Assembly: GCF_019426345.1 (NCBI RefSeq)
Contig: NZ_JAHLLW010000005.1
Location: 124,001-188,000 of the forward strand
Length of the DNA: 64,000 nt
Origin: Marinomonas lutimaris
GTDB taxonomy: Bacteria; Pseudomonadota; Gammaproteobacteria; Pseudomonadales; Marinomonadaceae
Direction of reading: 5' to 3'
Within the stretch, counting starts at the first letter, position 1, and every line of letters starts with the position of its first letter. The position numbers and the translations under genes were made by a program. The notes beneath the pieces are model-generated. The model was not told the origin of the DNA and did no database searches. It saw only the letters and a program-made list of their open reading frames with translations. Positions 55,916-64,000 of the stretch are shown here, piece by piece.

Positions 55916-56560
55916 ATGACCCCTTTTGACTCCACTTTCCAATCCGCGCACTTCATTAAGAGTGCAGAGAAACTTTCTCAGTGTCCTTTAGACCAAGGTG
56001 TCGAGGTCGCATTTGCAGGTCGCTCGAATGCTGGTAAATCTACAGCATTAAATACTCTTACGAATCAAAGAAAACTGGCTCGTACTTCAAAAACACCTGG
56101 CCGTACACAGTTGATTAACTGCTTTGGTTTGAATGTTGATGATCGTCGTTTGATTGACCTTCCAGGTTACGGCTTCGCTAAAGTGCCAATTGCCATGAAA
56201 AAAGTCTGGCAAGCACATATGCAAGATTACTTGATGAATCGTCGTTCTTTAGCAGGTGTTGTCTTGGTAATGGACATTCGTCATCCATTAAAAGAATTTG
56301 ATGAAATGATGCTGGATTGGGCAAAATCAAATCGCATGAAAGTTCATGTGCTGTTAACCAAGTCTGACAAGCTAAAACGTGGACCAGCTAAATCCACTAT
56401 GTTGGCTGTGCAGAAGGTTCTTAAAACCCTAGGTGTTGATGGTTCAGCTCAGACTTTCTCCTCTTTGAATGGTGATGGTGTGGATGTTTTGCGTATCAAA
56501 CTCGCTGAATGGCTAGTGCTTGATAATCTTGAAGAGATTCCAGTTTCGCCAAACGCATAA
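55916..56560 (+). CDS. engB: Ribosome biogenesis GTPase EngB/YsxC
   Basis: 214 residues. G1 GRSNAGKST near residue 38, DLPGYGFAK (G3) and TKSDKLKRG (G4). It is an essential GTPase in large-subunit assembly. A bidirectional terminator follows, shared with gshA. Confidence 0.96.
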   Translation: MTPFDSTFQSAHFIKSAEKLSQCPLDQGVEVAFAGRSNAGKSTALNTLTNQRKLARTSKTPGRTQLINCFGLNVDDRRLIDLPGYGFAKVPIAMKKVWQAHMQDYLMNRRSLAGVVLVMDIRHPLKEFDEMMLDWAKSNRMKVHVLLTKSDKLKRGPAKSTMLAVQKVLKTLGVDGSAQTFSSLNGDGVDVLRIKLAEWLVLDNLEEIPVSPNA

Positions 56561-56575
56561 TGATATGAAGAAAAT

Positions 56576-56602
56576 AAAAAAGCCTCGAATGAGGCTTTTT
56601 TT
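56576..56602. terminator. Bidirectional terminator between engB and gshA
   Basis: AAAAAAGCCTC-GAAT-GAGGCTTTTTTT, a strong stem with poly-A and poly-T sides; the genes converge here. Confidence 0.93.
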
Positions 56603-56628
56603 ATGTCTACCAGTTCTAAAAACTTGAT

Positions 56629-58221
56629 TTACTGCGGTGTCAAATAAGCCGCGAGGAAGGTATCAAAGTCCACTTCATCTGCCGCCTCAATCGCTTCTTG
56701 ATCTCGTAACGAGCGTTCTGCTTTTTCCATAAACTCACGAGTCAGTTCATCGGATAAAGGGCGAGACATCCATTCTGTTTGCTGTTCTTTTGATAGCATT
56801 AACATGGCATTTTGATAGCCTTGTTGTGCCTTGCTGCGCTCTAATAGCTGAGCAGAAGGAAGCAAGGCTTCATTGCTTAATTTTTCTCGTTGAACTTCTA
56901 CTGCGTGTTTGTAAGCCGGATTGCCTGTTTTATTAGACAAAAATTCCGCGACTTCAGCGAGTGAGTTCAGCATGTCTTCTGCTTTCGTACGAAGTTTGGT
57001 TGGGCCTTGGCCGAAATCAAAGTCCATATCTAGGTCGCGGCCGTAAGATGCAATTTCTTGCTGCATCTTACGAAGTTGGCTGCACTCAGCACTGCCTAGT
57101 CGTTCATCGCCACGCAACATGCAGTAAAGCAAGAATACATCGATGAAATACAAAGTCGAAGATTGCATGCCGATAGAAGAGCTTGGATCTAGATCCATAA
57201 TACGCACTTCAATGTATTCAACACCTCTAGCGTGTAGTGCTGCGCTTGGGTGTTCGCCAGGTTGAGTCACGCGTTTTGGTCGAATGTCGCTGTAGTATTC
57301 GTTTTCGATCTGCAATAAATTACTGTTAAGCTGACGATAATGCCCATCAACTTTTACTCCAATATCTTGGTAGCGCTGATATGGTGTCTGCAAGGCTTTT
57401 TTTACTGTGCTGATGTAAGTTTCAACTTCGTTGTAACACACGTACAAATCCGCTTGAGCCTTGTTTTGATAACCAAGATCACTCATGCGAAGCGAAGTGG
57501 CTTTTGGGCCAAACCAAGTGTTTTTCTCAAGAGTATTTAGGCTATCAGGCTTTTTCGGTAAAAAGCTCTCGTCTATCGCTGGAGACGCCCCGAACAATAG
57601 TGACAACATCCAAGAGCTACGACGAAAGTTTCGGATCAAGGCGAAATAGCTATCTGATTGAAAGACTTGTTTTTCAGCTTTTGAAAGATTGGATTTGCCT
57701 TTGTAGCTTTCCAAGAAAGACCAGAAGTCTTTATCAAAAGAGAAGTTGTAATGCATGCCCGCGATACACTGCATGATACGACCATAACGATTAGACAAAC
57801 CTTCGCGGTAAACTCGTTTTAGCTTGCCTGTGTTTGATTCGCCATAATACGCGATAGGAACATCTTCGTTACCCGCTAAATAACAAGGCATGCTGGCTGG
57901 CCATAAACATTCATTTTGCTTATAAAGTTCGTGATTGACTAGGTTGTGAATGTCTTCTAACTCTTTAATGACACCTTCAACGCTTGGATGAACACCAGTA
58001 ATAAACTCCATCAAAGATTCGGAATAATCTGTAGTGATAGAACTGTGAGTCAGTGCTGAGCCCAATGCTTTCGGGTGAGGCTTATGCGAAATATGGCCTT
58101 CAGTACGGTCAACTCGTAGCGCTTCTCGCTCTACACCACGATGAAAGGTGAGTGCAGAAGTCGTCGCGGCTTGCTGGCAATGAGTTGCCAGCGCTTGCAA
58201 AGCATCGGTTAAGGTGGTCAA
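56629..58221 (-). CDS. gshA: Glutamate-cysteine ligase (gamma-proteobacterial type)
   Basis: 530 residues, full length. It performs the first step of glutathione synthesis. Segments FHRGVEREALRVDRTEGHIS, TDYSESLMEFITGV and YVEVRIMD-like YIEVRIMDLDP (Mg2+/ATP site) are present. It is a single-gene unit on the minus strand, convergent with engB. Confidence 0.95.
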   Translation of the reverse strand: MTTLTDALQALATHCQQAATTSALTFHRGVEREALRVDRTEGHISHKPHPKALGSALTHSSITTDYSESLMEFITGVHPSVEGVIKELEDIHNLVNHELYKQNECLWPASMPCYLAGNEDVPIAYYGESNTGKLKRVYREGLSNRYGRIMQCIAGMHYNFSFDKDFWSFLESYKGKSNLSKAEKQVFQSDSYFALIRNFRRSSWMLSLLFGASPAIDESFLPKKPDSLNTLEKNTWFGPKATSLRMSDLGYQNKAQADLYVCYNEVETYISTVKKALQTPYQRYQDIGVKVDGHYRQLNSNLLQIENEYYSDIRPKRVTQPGEHPSAALHARGVEYIEVRIMDLDPSSSIGMQSSTLYFIDVFLLYCMLRGDERLGSAECSQLRKMQQEIASYGRDLDMDFDFGQGPTKLRTKAEDMLNSLAEVAEFLSNKTGNPAYKHAVEVQREKLSNEALLPSAQLLERSKAQQGYQNAMLMLSKEQQTEWMSRPLSDELTREFMEKAERSLRDQEAIEAADEVDFDTFLAAYLTPQ

Positions 58222-58361
58222 GAAGTCTTCCTTCTATTGAATAAGGCAAAATTAAATTTTACGGATTGTACTCGGCAGAGTTGATTCGCAGCAAGCAACA
58301 GATTTCCCATGCACAAAAAATGCTGACTTCCCCAACATATATAAAAGAAATTTGTCGTATT

Positions 58362-58405
58362 AAAGACCGACCTACAAAAATCAAATCACCTGTAGATCGG
58401 TCTTT
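58362..58405 (-). terminator. Terminator after hisF
   Basis: AAAGACCGA-C-CTACA pairs with TGTAG-A-TCGGTCTTT across a 14-base loop (one mismatch). It lies 30 bases past the hisF stop. Confidence 0.8.
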
Positions 58406-58434
58406 AGGCCGACAATTGTCATTAGAGGAGTGGA

Positions 58435-59208
58435 TTAAAGACGCATCTCAATGCCAGCATCGGTCATACGTTGCTTTGCTTCTTGAATGCTGTATTCGCC
58501 AAAATGGAAAATACTCGCTGCCAATACGGCATCTGCTTTGCCTTCAATCACACCATCGACCAGATGATCCAAATTACCAACACCGCCGGAGGCAATAACA
58601 GGTACATGAACCGCTTCACTGATGGCGCGAGTGACACCCAGATCGAAACCGTTTTTAGTGCCGTCGCGGTCCATACTGGTTAGCAGAATTTCTCCTGCAC
58701 CGTACTCAACCATTTTCTTTGCCCACTCAACGGCATCTAACCCAGTTGGTTTACGACCGCCATGAGTGAAAATTTCCCACTTATCTGGCTCGCCTTGTGC
58801 ACTGACTTTTTTCGCATCAATGGCAACAACGATACATTGGGAGCCAAAGCGCTGTGCGGCTTCACGAACAAATTCTGGGTTAAACACCGCAGCGGTATTA
58901 ATGCCGACTTTGTCTGCCCCCGCGTTTAGCATGCGACGAATGTCTTCGCAGGTGCGAATGCCACCACCAACAGTCAAAGGAATGAACACTTGGCTGGCAA
59001 TGGCTTCGACCATATGAACCGTTGTCTCACGATCGTCTGAACTAGCGGTGATGTCGAGAAAAGTAATCTCATCGGCGCCTTGCTCGTTGTAGCGCTTTGC
59101 TACTTCAACTGGGTCGCCTGCGTCACGGATATCGACGAACTGAACGCCTTTAACAACGCGGCCATTGTCCACATCAAGGCAAGGAATAATACGTTTTGCT
59201 AAGCCCAT
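58435..59208 (-). CDS. hisF: Imidazole glycerol phosphate synthase cyclase subunit
   Basis: 257 residues, a (beta-alpha)8 barrel. [19 protein letters not shown] (first catalytic Asp), the phosphate loops TVGGGIRT and ASGGVGN, and [12 protein letters not shown] (second Asp) are complete. It works with HisH. It starts 51 bases after hisH; that gap is far too small for hisA, which usually lies there. Confidence 0.97.
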   Translation of the reverse strand: MGLAKRIIPCLDVDNGRVVKGVQFVDIRDAGDPVEVAKRYNEQGADEITFLDITASSDDRETTVHMVEAIASQVFIPLTVGGGIRTCEDIRRMLNAGADKVGINTAAVFNPEFVREAAQRFGSQCIVVAIDAKKVSAQGEPDKWEIFTHGGRKPTGLDAVEWAKKMVEYGAGEILLTSMDRDGTKNGFDLGVTRAISEAVHVPVIASGGVGNLDHLVDGVIEGKADAVLAASIFHFGEYSIQEAKQRMTDAGIEMRL

Positions 59209-59259
59209 AAAATGGCGCTCCTAGAATCTAATATGCTTCTATAACTCGATGGCTCACTG

Positions 59260-59937
59260 TTATGGTTTGCCGTCCCAGTGAAGGAAGTTTTTATAAAGCT
59301 GAAGACCGTCTTTATGACTTTTTTCTGGGTGGAATTGCACGGCGAAAACATTGTCTCTAGCGAGCGCAACACAGAATTCCAAACCGTAGTCACAAGTACC
59401 AGCGACTTCGCTTTTATTTTCAGGTACTACATAAAAGCTGTGTACAAAATAAAAGCGAGCGTTGTCAGGAATATCCGCCCAAAGAGGGTGATTTATTGTG
59501 TGTTTAACCTGATTCCAGCCCATGTGCGGCACTTTAAGTTTACTGCCATCATGATCTGTGTGCTTCTCACCAAAGAATAAAGCATTGCCTTGGAAATGGT
59601 TCAAACAATCTACACCGCCGTTTTCTTCGCTATGAGACATCAAAGATTGAATGCCGACACAAATAGCAAGAAATGGCTTTTCCGCCATGGCTTTACGAAT
59701 GCTAGGAACCAGTCCAGCATTGTACATTTCACCGATACAATCACGAATCGCGCCAACGCCTGGCAATAAAACACGATCTGCAGCATCAATCACCGCAGGA
59801 TCGCTTGTAACTATCACAGAAGTATTTTCGTCAGCGACGTGTTCAAGAGCTTTGGCAACCGAGTGAAGGTTGCCCATGCCGTAATCGATCACTGCGACTG
59901 TGGATTTTTTCATGTCACCCGTACTCTTATTACTCAT
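59260..59937 (-). CDS. hisH: Imidazole glycerol phosphate synthase glutaminase subunit
   Basis: 225 residues from the ATG at 59937 (the ATG at 59913 would also give a normal protein). Triad: Cys in [10 protein letters not shown], His and Glu in VQFHPEKSH. It releases ammonia from glutamine for HisF. It follows hisB by 12 bases. Confidence 0.96.
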   Translation of the reverse strand: MSNKSTGDMKKSTVAVIDYGMGNLHSVAKALEHVADENTSVIVTSDPAVIDAADRVLLPGVGAIRDCIGEMYNAGLVPSIRKAMAEKPFLAICVGIQSLMSHSEENGGVDCLNHFQGNALFFGEKHTDHDGSKLKVPHMGWNQVKHTINHPLWADIPDNARFYFVHSFYVVPENKSEVAGTCDYGLEFCVALARDNVFAVQFHPEKSHKDGLQLYKNFLHWDGKP

Positions 59938-59949
59938 ACTAAGAGAATC

Positions 59950-60543
59950 CTACAAAGAACCTTTAGTGGAAGGCATTTGCCCAGCCATGCGTTCGTCAGC
60001 TTCTAAAGCCATGCGTAATGCACGTCCAAAGGCTTTGAAGATGGTTTCCGCTTGGTGGTGAGTATTTTTACCACGAAGATTGTCTAGGTGTAGTGTCACC
60101 TTGGCGTGGTTGATAAAACCGTGGAAAAATTCAGAGAACAAATCCACATCAAAACCGCCAACAGAGCCGCGAGTAAAAGGTACGTGCATTTCTAAACCAG
60201 GACGACCAGAAAAGTCGATCACTACGCGAGACAAGGCTTCGTCTAAAGGAACATAAGCGTGGCCGTAACGTTTAATGCCTTTTTTATCGCCAACGGCAAT
60301 GTCAAAAGCTTGGCCTAAGGTGATACCTAAATCTTCGACTGTGTGGTGAGCGTCAATGTGAAGGTCGCCAACTGCATGGATGTCTAAGTCAATCAGACCA
60401 TGACGTGCTACTTGCTCAAGCATATGGTCAAGGAAAGGAACGCCTGTGACGCAGTTGAATTTACCGGTACCGTCTAAGTTAATCGATACCTTGATCTGAG
60501 TTTCAAGCGTATTACGCTCGACACTGGCAATGCGATCGGACAT
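59950..60543 (-). CDS. hisB: Imidazoleglycerol-phosphate dehydratase
   Basis: 197 residues, the monofunctional form. [15 protein letters not shown] and [16 protein letters not shown] near residues 38-80 and the second [15 protein letters not shown] repeat supply the metal-binding His and Glu residues. It lacks the phosphatase domain of enteric HisB. It starts the minus-strand hisB-hisH-hisF operon. Confidence 0.97.
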   Translation of the reverse strand: MSDRIASVERNTLETQIKVSINLDGTGKFNCVTGVPFLDHMLEQVARHGLIDLDIHAVGDLHIDAHHTVEDLGITLGQAFDIAVGDKKGIKRYGHAYVPLDEALSRVVIDFSGRPGLEMHVPFTRGSVGGFDVDLFSEFFHGFINHAKVTLHLDNLRGKNTHHQAETIFKAFGRALRMALEADERMAGQMPSTKGSL

Positions 60544-60808
60544 TGATTGGTTTCTCCACAGTGATGGTGACGAATGGTCGCCACGTTTTTATACAAGAGC
60601 ATGACATAAGTTCCCCATTATAGAACGTGGGCTCTTTAGCTTCTATGCTTTGTCTGTGTGTTTTTTGATGAGTTGTCTCTATTGCATCGATAAACTCCTA
60701 CTTCGAATGCTATGATATGGCAATATATTCGATATTGAGTGCAATCTTAGGTAGGCTTCTAGCCAAGTTGAGCGCACTTGTAGTACCACACTTTTTAAGG
60801 AGTTTGTC

Positions 60809-63067
60809 ATGGTTTGGATAAAGCGACTTTCACTGCTGGTGGCTGGATTATTAGTCATCATTGCTCTTTTGTTGGCGTACGTTATGTTGTTCGTTAATCC
60901 AAATGATTTTAAAGACGAGCTAAAAAGTGTTGCCTTAGAAAAAGCCAATGTTAACTTGCGTTTGGATGGCGATATCAGTTGGTCATTTTTTCCTTGGCTT
61001 GGTCTTGGTTTGGAGGACATAGGCGTTGCTATCGGCTCTGACCCTGAAATTTTACAATTTGATCGCGCTGAGTTTGGTTTGGCTATCTTGCCTTTGCTTG
61101 AGCGTAAAATTCAGGTTAACAAAGTCAATCTGGTTAACCTAAAGGCTAGTTTAAATAAAAACGCCCAAGGCCAAGGCAATTGGCAGCTAGACTTGCCTGA
61201 CAACACGCCAGCGGCCAATTCCGCTAATACGCCAAAAGCCTCAGGCGCAGCTGATACTGCCAACGTGACGGCCAATACAGCACCCAATAATACTGATGAG
61301 AAAATCAAATTACCTGACATACAACTAGATGAACTACGCATCGAAAATGCACAAGTGCAATATCGCGATGAGCAAGCTAAACAGCTCATTAACGCCACCC
61401 TAAATGTACAGTTAAACGATGTTCAATGGGATAAAGCTTGGCCTATGGTGATGGACATCGCCGTGACACAAAGCGATTTAGAAGGAAAGTCACCGGTTAA
61501 GGCGAAAGCGACGTTAAACGCCAATCTTGCAGTTTTTCCTGAAAGAGAATCCTTGTCTCTAGACTCTTTGGTTTTGTCTGGCGAAGTTGAAAGCGATTTG
61601 TTACCGGCTAGCCCAATAAGCGCGAAACTTAGCGCCACCAATGTTGATCTTGATTTACCTCAAGAAAATGTCTTAGTGGAAGGCTTGGCATTAAGTGTGC
61701 TGGGTGTCAATGTCGATGCAAAAATTCAAGCTTATCAAGTGTTAAGTGAACCTCAGTTTTCAGCTGTATTGTCTGTTGGAGAGTTTAATCCTCGTTACTT
61801 AATGACACGTTTAAATTTGCCTTTGCCAGATATGTCTGACGATACAGCGTTAACCAAAGCGCGTGCCAACATAACCTTAGAAGGGAATTTAGATTCGATT
61901 ACAGCGCAGCCGATTTCTATCGCCATGGATGATACCAATATTGAAGCCAATGCGGTGGTGGATTTATCCCCTTTGCGTTGGGACGTCAGTGTTGCTGGTA
62001 AGAACTTAAATCTTGATCGTTATTTGCCAACCCCAGTCGAAAAAAGTGAAGAAAATACCGCAGAAGTGCCGCCGGTCACTGCAGATACGGCAACGACTGC
62101 AGCATCAGAGGATTTAATCCCTGTGGAGTTGATCCGCACTTTAAACGGTCATGTGGGTGTGGTGTTTGAGAATCTTATCGTTAAGAAGTTAAAGATAGAC
62201 AAAATTGAATTGGACTCGACTCAGTCTCATGGTCTGGTAAAAGTTTCTCCACTTCGTGCTTCCTTGTACAAGGGGAGTGTGTCGTCAAAGGTGAATCTAG
62301 ATGTACGAGGTAAAACTCCAGTTCTAGATGTGATACCAGCTATTGATGGTGTGCAAATTCAGCCTTTATTAGTCGATTTTATGGACATGAATAAAATTGC
62401 GGGTGCGACTTATCTAAATGGTGAGTTAAGTGCTAAAGGCAATACAGTCGATGCGCTAATGTCATCATTGCAAGGCGATTTATTGATTGATATTAAAAAC
62501 GGCGCTTTGGTGGGAACCAACCTAACGAAAACCGTATGCGAAGGCATAGCAGCGATCCGTAAAGATAAGATTGATGATCAACAGTTTGGTCCTGATACGC
62601 CATTTGAAACCATGCGCTTTCCTGCTCATATTGTGAATGGGCGAGTTTCAACTCCTGGTTTAAAAATAAGCTCTGCGGGTATTCAGGTGACGGGCGATGG
62701 TGTGGTGTCACTGCCAAATTCGTCTTTAGATTACCAAGCGAATGTGGGTATCGCGGGCAGCGAATTAGATAAGGCCTGTCATGTTAATGAGAAAGTGACT
62801 AAGTTGGCATTTCCTATTGTCTGTAAGGGACAATTTAGTGATGACCCTGCTGGTATATGTCGTCCTGATATAAAAGGCTTCGGGAACTTATTTGCTGACT
62901 TGGCAAAGGATGAGCTGAAACTTAAGGCCGACGCAGAAAAAGCGCGACTAAAAGAAAAAGCTGAGGCAGAAAAAGCACGTGTGAAAACCAAACTAGAAGA
63001 AAAACGTAAAGCGGAAGAAGAAAGGCTTAAAGATAAGCTGAAAGACAAATTAAAGAACTTGTTCTAA
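60809..63067 (+). CDS. AsmA-family envelope protein
   Basis: 752 residues. A single N-terminal membrane anchor (about 10-32) precedes the AsmA domain; ISWSFFPWLGLGLEDIGVAIG near residue 52 is a clear signature. A low-complexity Asn/Thr/Ala insertion (about 130-165) and a Pro/Thr/Ala one (about 415-440) separate beta-rich parts. The C-terminal 60 residues are a Lys/Glu-rich helix. AsmA-like proteins are thought to move lipids between membranes. It lies before mutY as in Pseudomonas. AAGGAG lies 7-8 bases before the ATG. Confidence 0.9.
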   Translation: MVWIKRLSLLVAGLLVIIALLLAYVMLFVNPNDFKDELKSVALEKANVNLRLDGDISWSFFPWLGLGLEDIGVAIGSDPEILQFDRAEFGLAILPLLERKIQVNKVNLVNLKASLNKNAQGQGNWQLDLPDNTPAANSANTPKASGAADTANVTANTAPNNTDEKIKLPDIQLDELRIENAQVQYRDEQAKQLINATLNVQLNDVQWDKAWPMVMDIAVTQSDLEGKSPVKAKATLNANLAVFPERESLSLDSLVLSGEVESDLLPASPISAKLSATNVDLDLPQENVLVEGLALSVLGVNVDAKIQAYQVLSEPQFSAVLSVGEFNPRYLMTRLNLPLPDMSDDTALTKARANITLEGNLDSITAQPISIAMDDTNIEANAVVDLSPLRWDVSVAGKNLNLDRYLPTPVEKSEENTAEVPPVTADTATTAASEDLIPVELIRTLNGHVGVVFENLIVKKLKIDKIELDSTQSHGLVKVSPLRASLYKGSVSSKVNLDVRGKTPVLDVIPAIDGVQIQPLLVDFMDMNKIAGATYLNGELSAKGNTVDALMSSLQGDLLIDIKNGALVGTNLTKTVCEGIAAIRKDKIDDQQFGPDTPFETMRFPAHIVNGRVSTPGLKISSAGIQVTGDGVVSLPNSSLDYQANVGIAGSELDKACHVNEKVTKLAFPIVCKGQFSDDPAGICRPDIKGFGNLFADLAKDELKLKADAEKARLKEKAEAEKARVKTKLEEKRKAEEERLKDKLKDKLKNLF

Positions 63068-63120
63068 TCACGGATCGATTAAGACGTGGATTGTTTAGAA
63101 TATTGTTACGTGAGAAATAA

Positions 63121-64000
63121 ATGCAGCCAGTTGAAAATTTTGCGCCCCGTATTTTAACGTGGTTTGATGAGTACGGGCGTAAAAGCTTGCCTTGGCAAGA
63201 GAACAAAACACCTTATCGTGTGTGGATTTCTGAAATCATGTTGCAGCAAACGCAAGTGACAACAGTGATTCCGTATTACCATAAATTTATGTCGTCTTTC
63301 CCAACGGTTGAAGCCTTGGCCAATGCTGAGCAAGACGAAGTGCTGGCGCATTGGAGTGGCTTAGGCTATTACGCTCGTGCGCGCAATATGCATAAGGCGG
63401 CCAAAATGCTTGTGGATGAATTCGACAGTGAGTTTCCATCGACGGTCGAAGGCGTTTGTGAGTTACCTGGCATTGGACGTTCTACTGCCGCAGCGATTCT
63501 ATCGATTTCTCGTGGTGTTCAAGCGGCAATACTAGATGGCAATGTAAAACGTGTGTTAGCACGCTTTCACGCGGTGCCAACTTGGCCAGGTGAGAAAAAA
63601 ACTGAAAATGCCATGTGGGATCTGGCAGAGCACTATATGCCGAGTGAACGCTGTGGTGATTATACGCAAGCCATGATGGATTTAGGTGCGACGCTGTGTA
63701 CACGCTCAAAACCACAATGTTTGCTTTGTCCGTTACAAAGCGATTGCCAAGCTCGCCTTACTCAAGATCCAACACAGTTTCCTATTCGTAAACCGAAAAA
63801 AGCCGCCAAACCAGAGAAGAGTATTCAGCTGTTGGTGTTAACCAATCAACAAGGGCAGTGGTTATTAGAAAAACGTCCGTCTACTGGAATTTGGGGTGGG
63901 CTTTGGAGTTTGCCAGAGCTGGCGTCAGAAGAATCTGTGGTGCTGCATATTGAGCAACGATTTGCTACGCAGGTCGCCGCTGTCACACCTTTGTCATCTT
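63121..64000 (+). CDS. mutY: A/G-specific adenine glycosylase MutY (3' end outside window)
   Basis: About 293 residues are visible. It has the helix-hairpin-helix LPGIGRSTAAAIL with catalytic Asp in ILDGNVKRVLAR, and the iron-sulfur Cys set CTRSKPQCLLCPLQSDC. The start of the Nudix-like C-terminal domain follows (LLEKRPSTGIWGGLWSLPEL). It removes A opposite 8-oxoG. The gene runs off the window end. Confidence 0.95.
   Translation, partial: MQPVENFAPRILTWFDEYGRKSLPWQENKTPYRVWISEIMLQQTQVTTVIPYYHKFMSSFPTVEALANAEQDEVLAHWSGLGYYARARNMHKAAKMLVDEFDSEFPSTVEGVCELPGIGRSTAAAILSISRGVQAAILDGNVKRVLARFHAVPTWPGEKKTENAMWDLAEHYMPSERCGDYTQAMMDLGATLCTRSKPQCLLCPLQSDCQARLTQDPTQFPIRKPKKAAKPEKSIQLLVLTNQQGQWLLEKRPSTGIWGGLWSLPELASEESVVLHIEQRFATQVAAVTPLSS

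Noticed and set aside
58266..58598. Plus-strand frame of 110 codons after gshA
   Set aside because: It runs through the hisF terminator and into hisF on the other strand, and has no family-like sequence.
62920..63060. Lys/Glu-rich end of the AsmA protein as a repeat element
   Set aside because: The DNA repeats follow codon bias of a charged helix; there is no longer exact repeat.

Overview
The window looks like a chromosomal segment of a marine gammaproteobacterium of the Oceanospirillales, most like Marinomonas. This is judged from protein resemblance and gene order, not from a search. The pieces are typical of the Pseudomonas/Oceanospirillum side of the class: glnA-ntrB-ntrC, ubiE-ubiB-hisE-tatABC, dgcP-dsbA, hisBHF followed by asmA-mutY, pobR/pobA, and a lysine (2-aminoadipate) degradation block. 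Base composition is moderate and fairly even. I see no rRNA, tRNA, CRISPR array, prophage or insertion sequence. Most sequence is chromosomal core, with small accessory modules between.

Layout. 1-4700 (minus strand): a gluconate module. A three-part TRAP transporter (substrate-binding protein, small and large membrane subunits) is followed by gluconokinase and the regulator gntR, with three GntR-type palindromes that tie the transporter to the regulator. 4900-7450: a cNMP-binding/CBS/DUF294 signalling protein with a DnaQ-like exonuclease. 7450-11000: an inverted pair of REP-like hairpins, an LpxH-like phosphoesterase, an EAL-CBS-GGDEF protein and a 61-residue small protein. 11050-13900: divergent pobR/pobA for 4-hydroxybenzoate, then a SEC-C zinc-motif protein. 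13980-17500: an envelope lipoprotein operon (small CxxC membrane protein, COG3014-type lipoprotein, LpoB, LPP20-type lipoprotein).

17600-30500: secB-grxC-yibN on the minus strand and gpmI-envC-ctpA-yibQ on the plus strand. These blocks adjoin in many relatives. Here they are separated by about 6 kb of amino-acid catabolism genes: DUF1338 2-oxoadipate dioxygenase, LysR, an ALDH7-type semialdehyde dehydrogenase, an FAD amine oxidase and a second LysR. 31000-36000: a complete branched-chain amino acid ABC transporter operon with a probable sigma-54 promoter. 36200-41700: tsaC, DUF3461, ntrC, ntrB, glnA, the last with a sigma-54 promoter and NtrC-like sites. 42000-46160: thiI, typA and dtd. 46170-48770: a large secreted two-enzyme pectin esterase.

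48990-53260: tatC-tatB-tatA-hisE-ubiB-ubiE read on the minus strand, without ubiJ or hisI. 53400-58220: dgcP, dsbA, engB and gshA. 58435-60540: hisF, hisH and hisB without hisA. 60800-64000: an AsmA-family protein and mutY, which runs off the window.

Two regulatory themes recur. Carbon modules (gluconate, 4-hydroxybenzoate, lysine/aminoadipate) sit beside their own regulators and have palindromes in the control regions. Nitrogen control is seen in sequence as sigma-54 elements before both glnA and the liv transporter, with ntrBC encoded between them. The most interesting items are the GntR-TRAP gluconate module, the pectin methylesterase/SGNH esterase fusion, the catabolic block splitting a conserved locus, the unannotated 40-residue CxxC protein, and the absence of hisA, hisI and ubiJ from loci where they are normally found.
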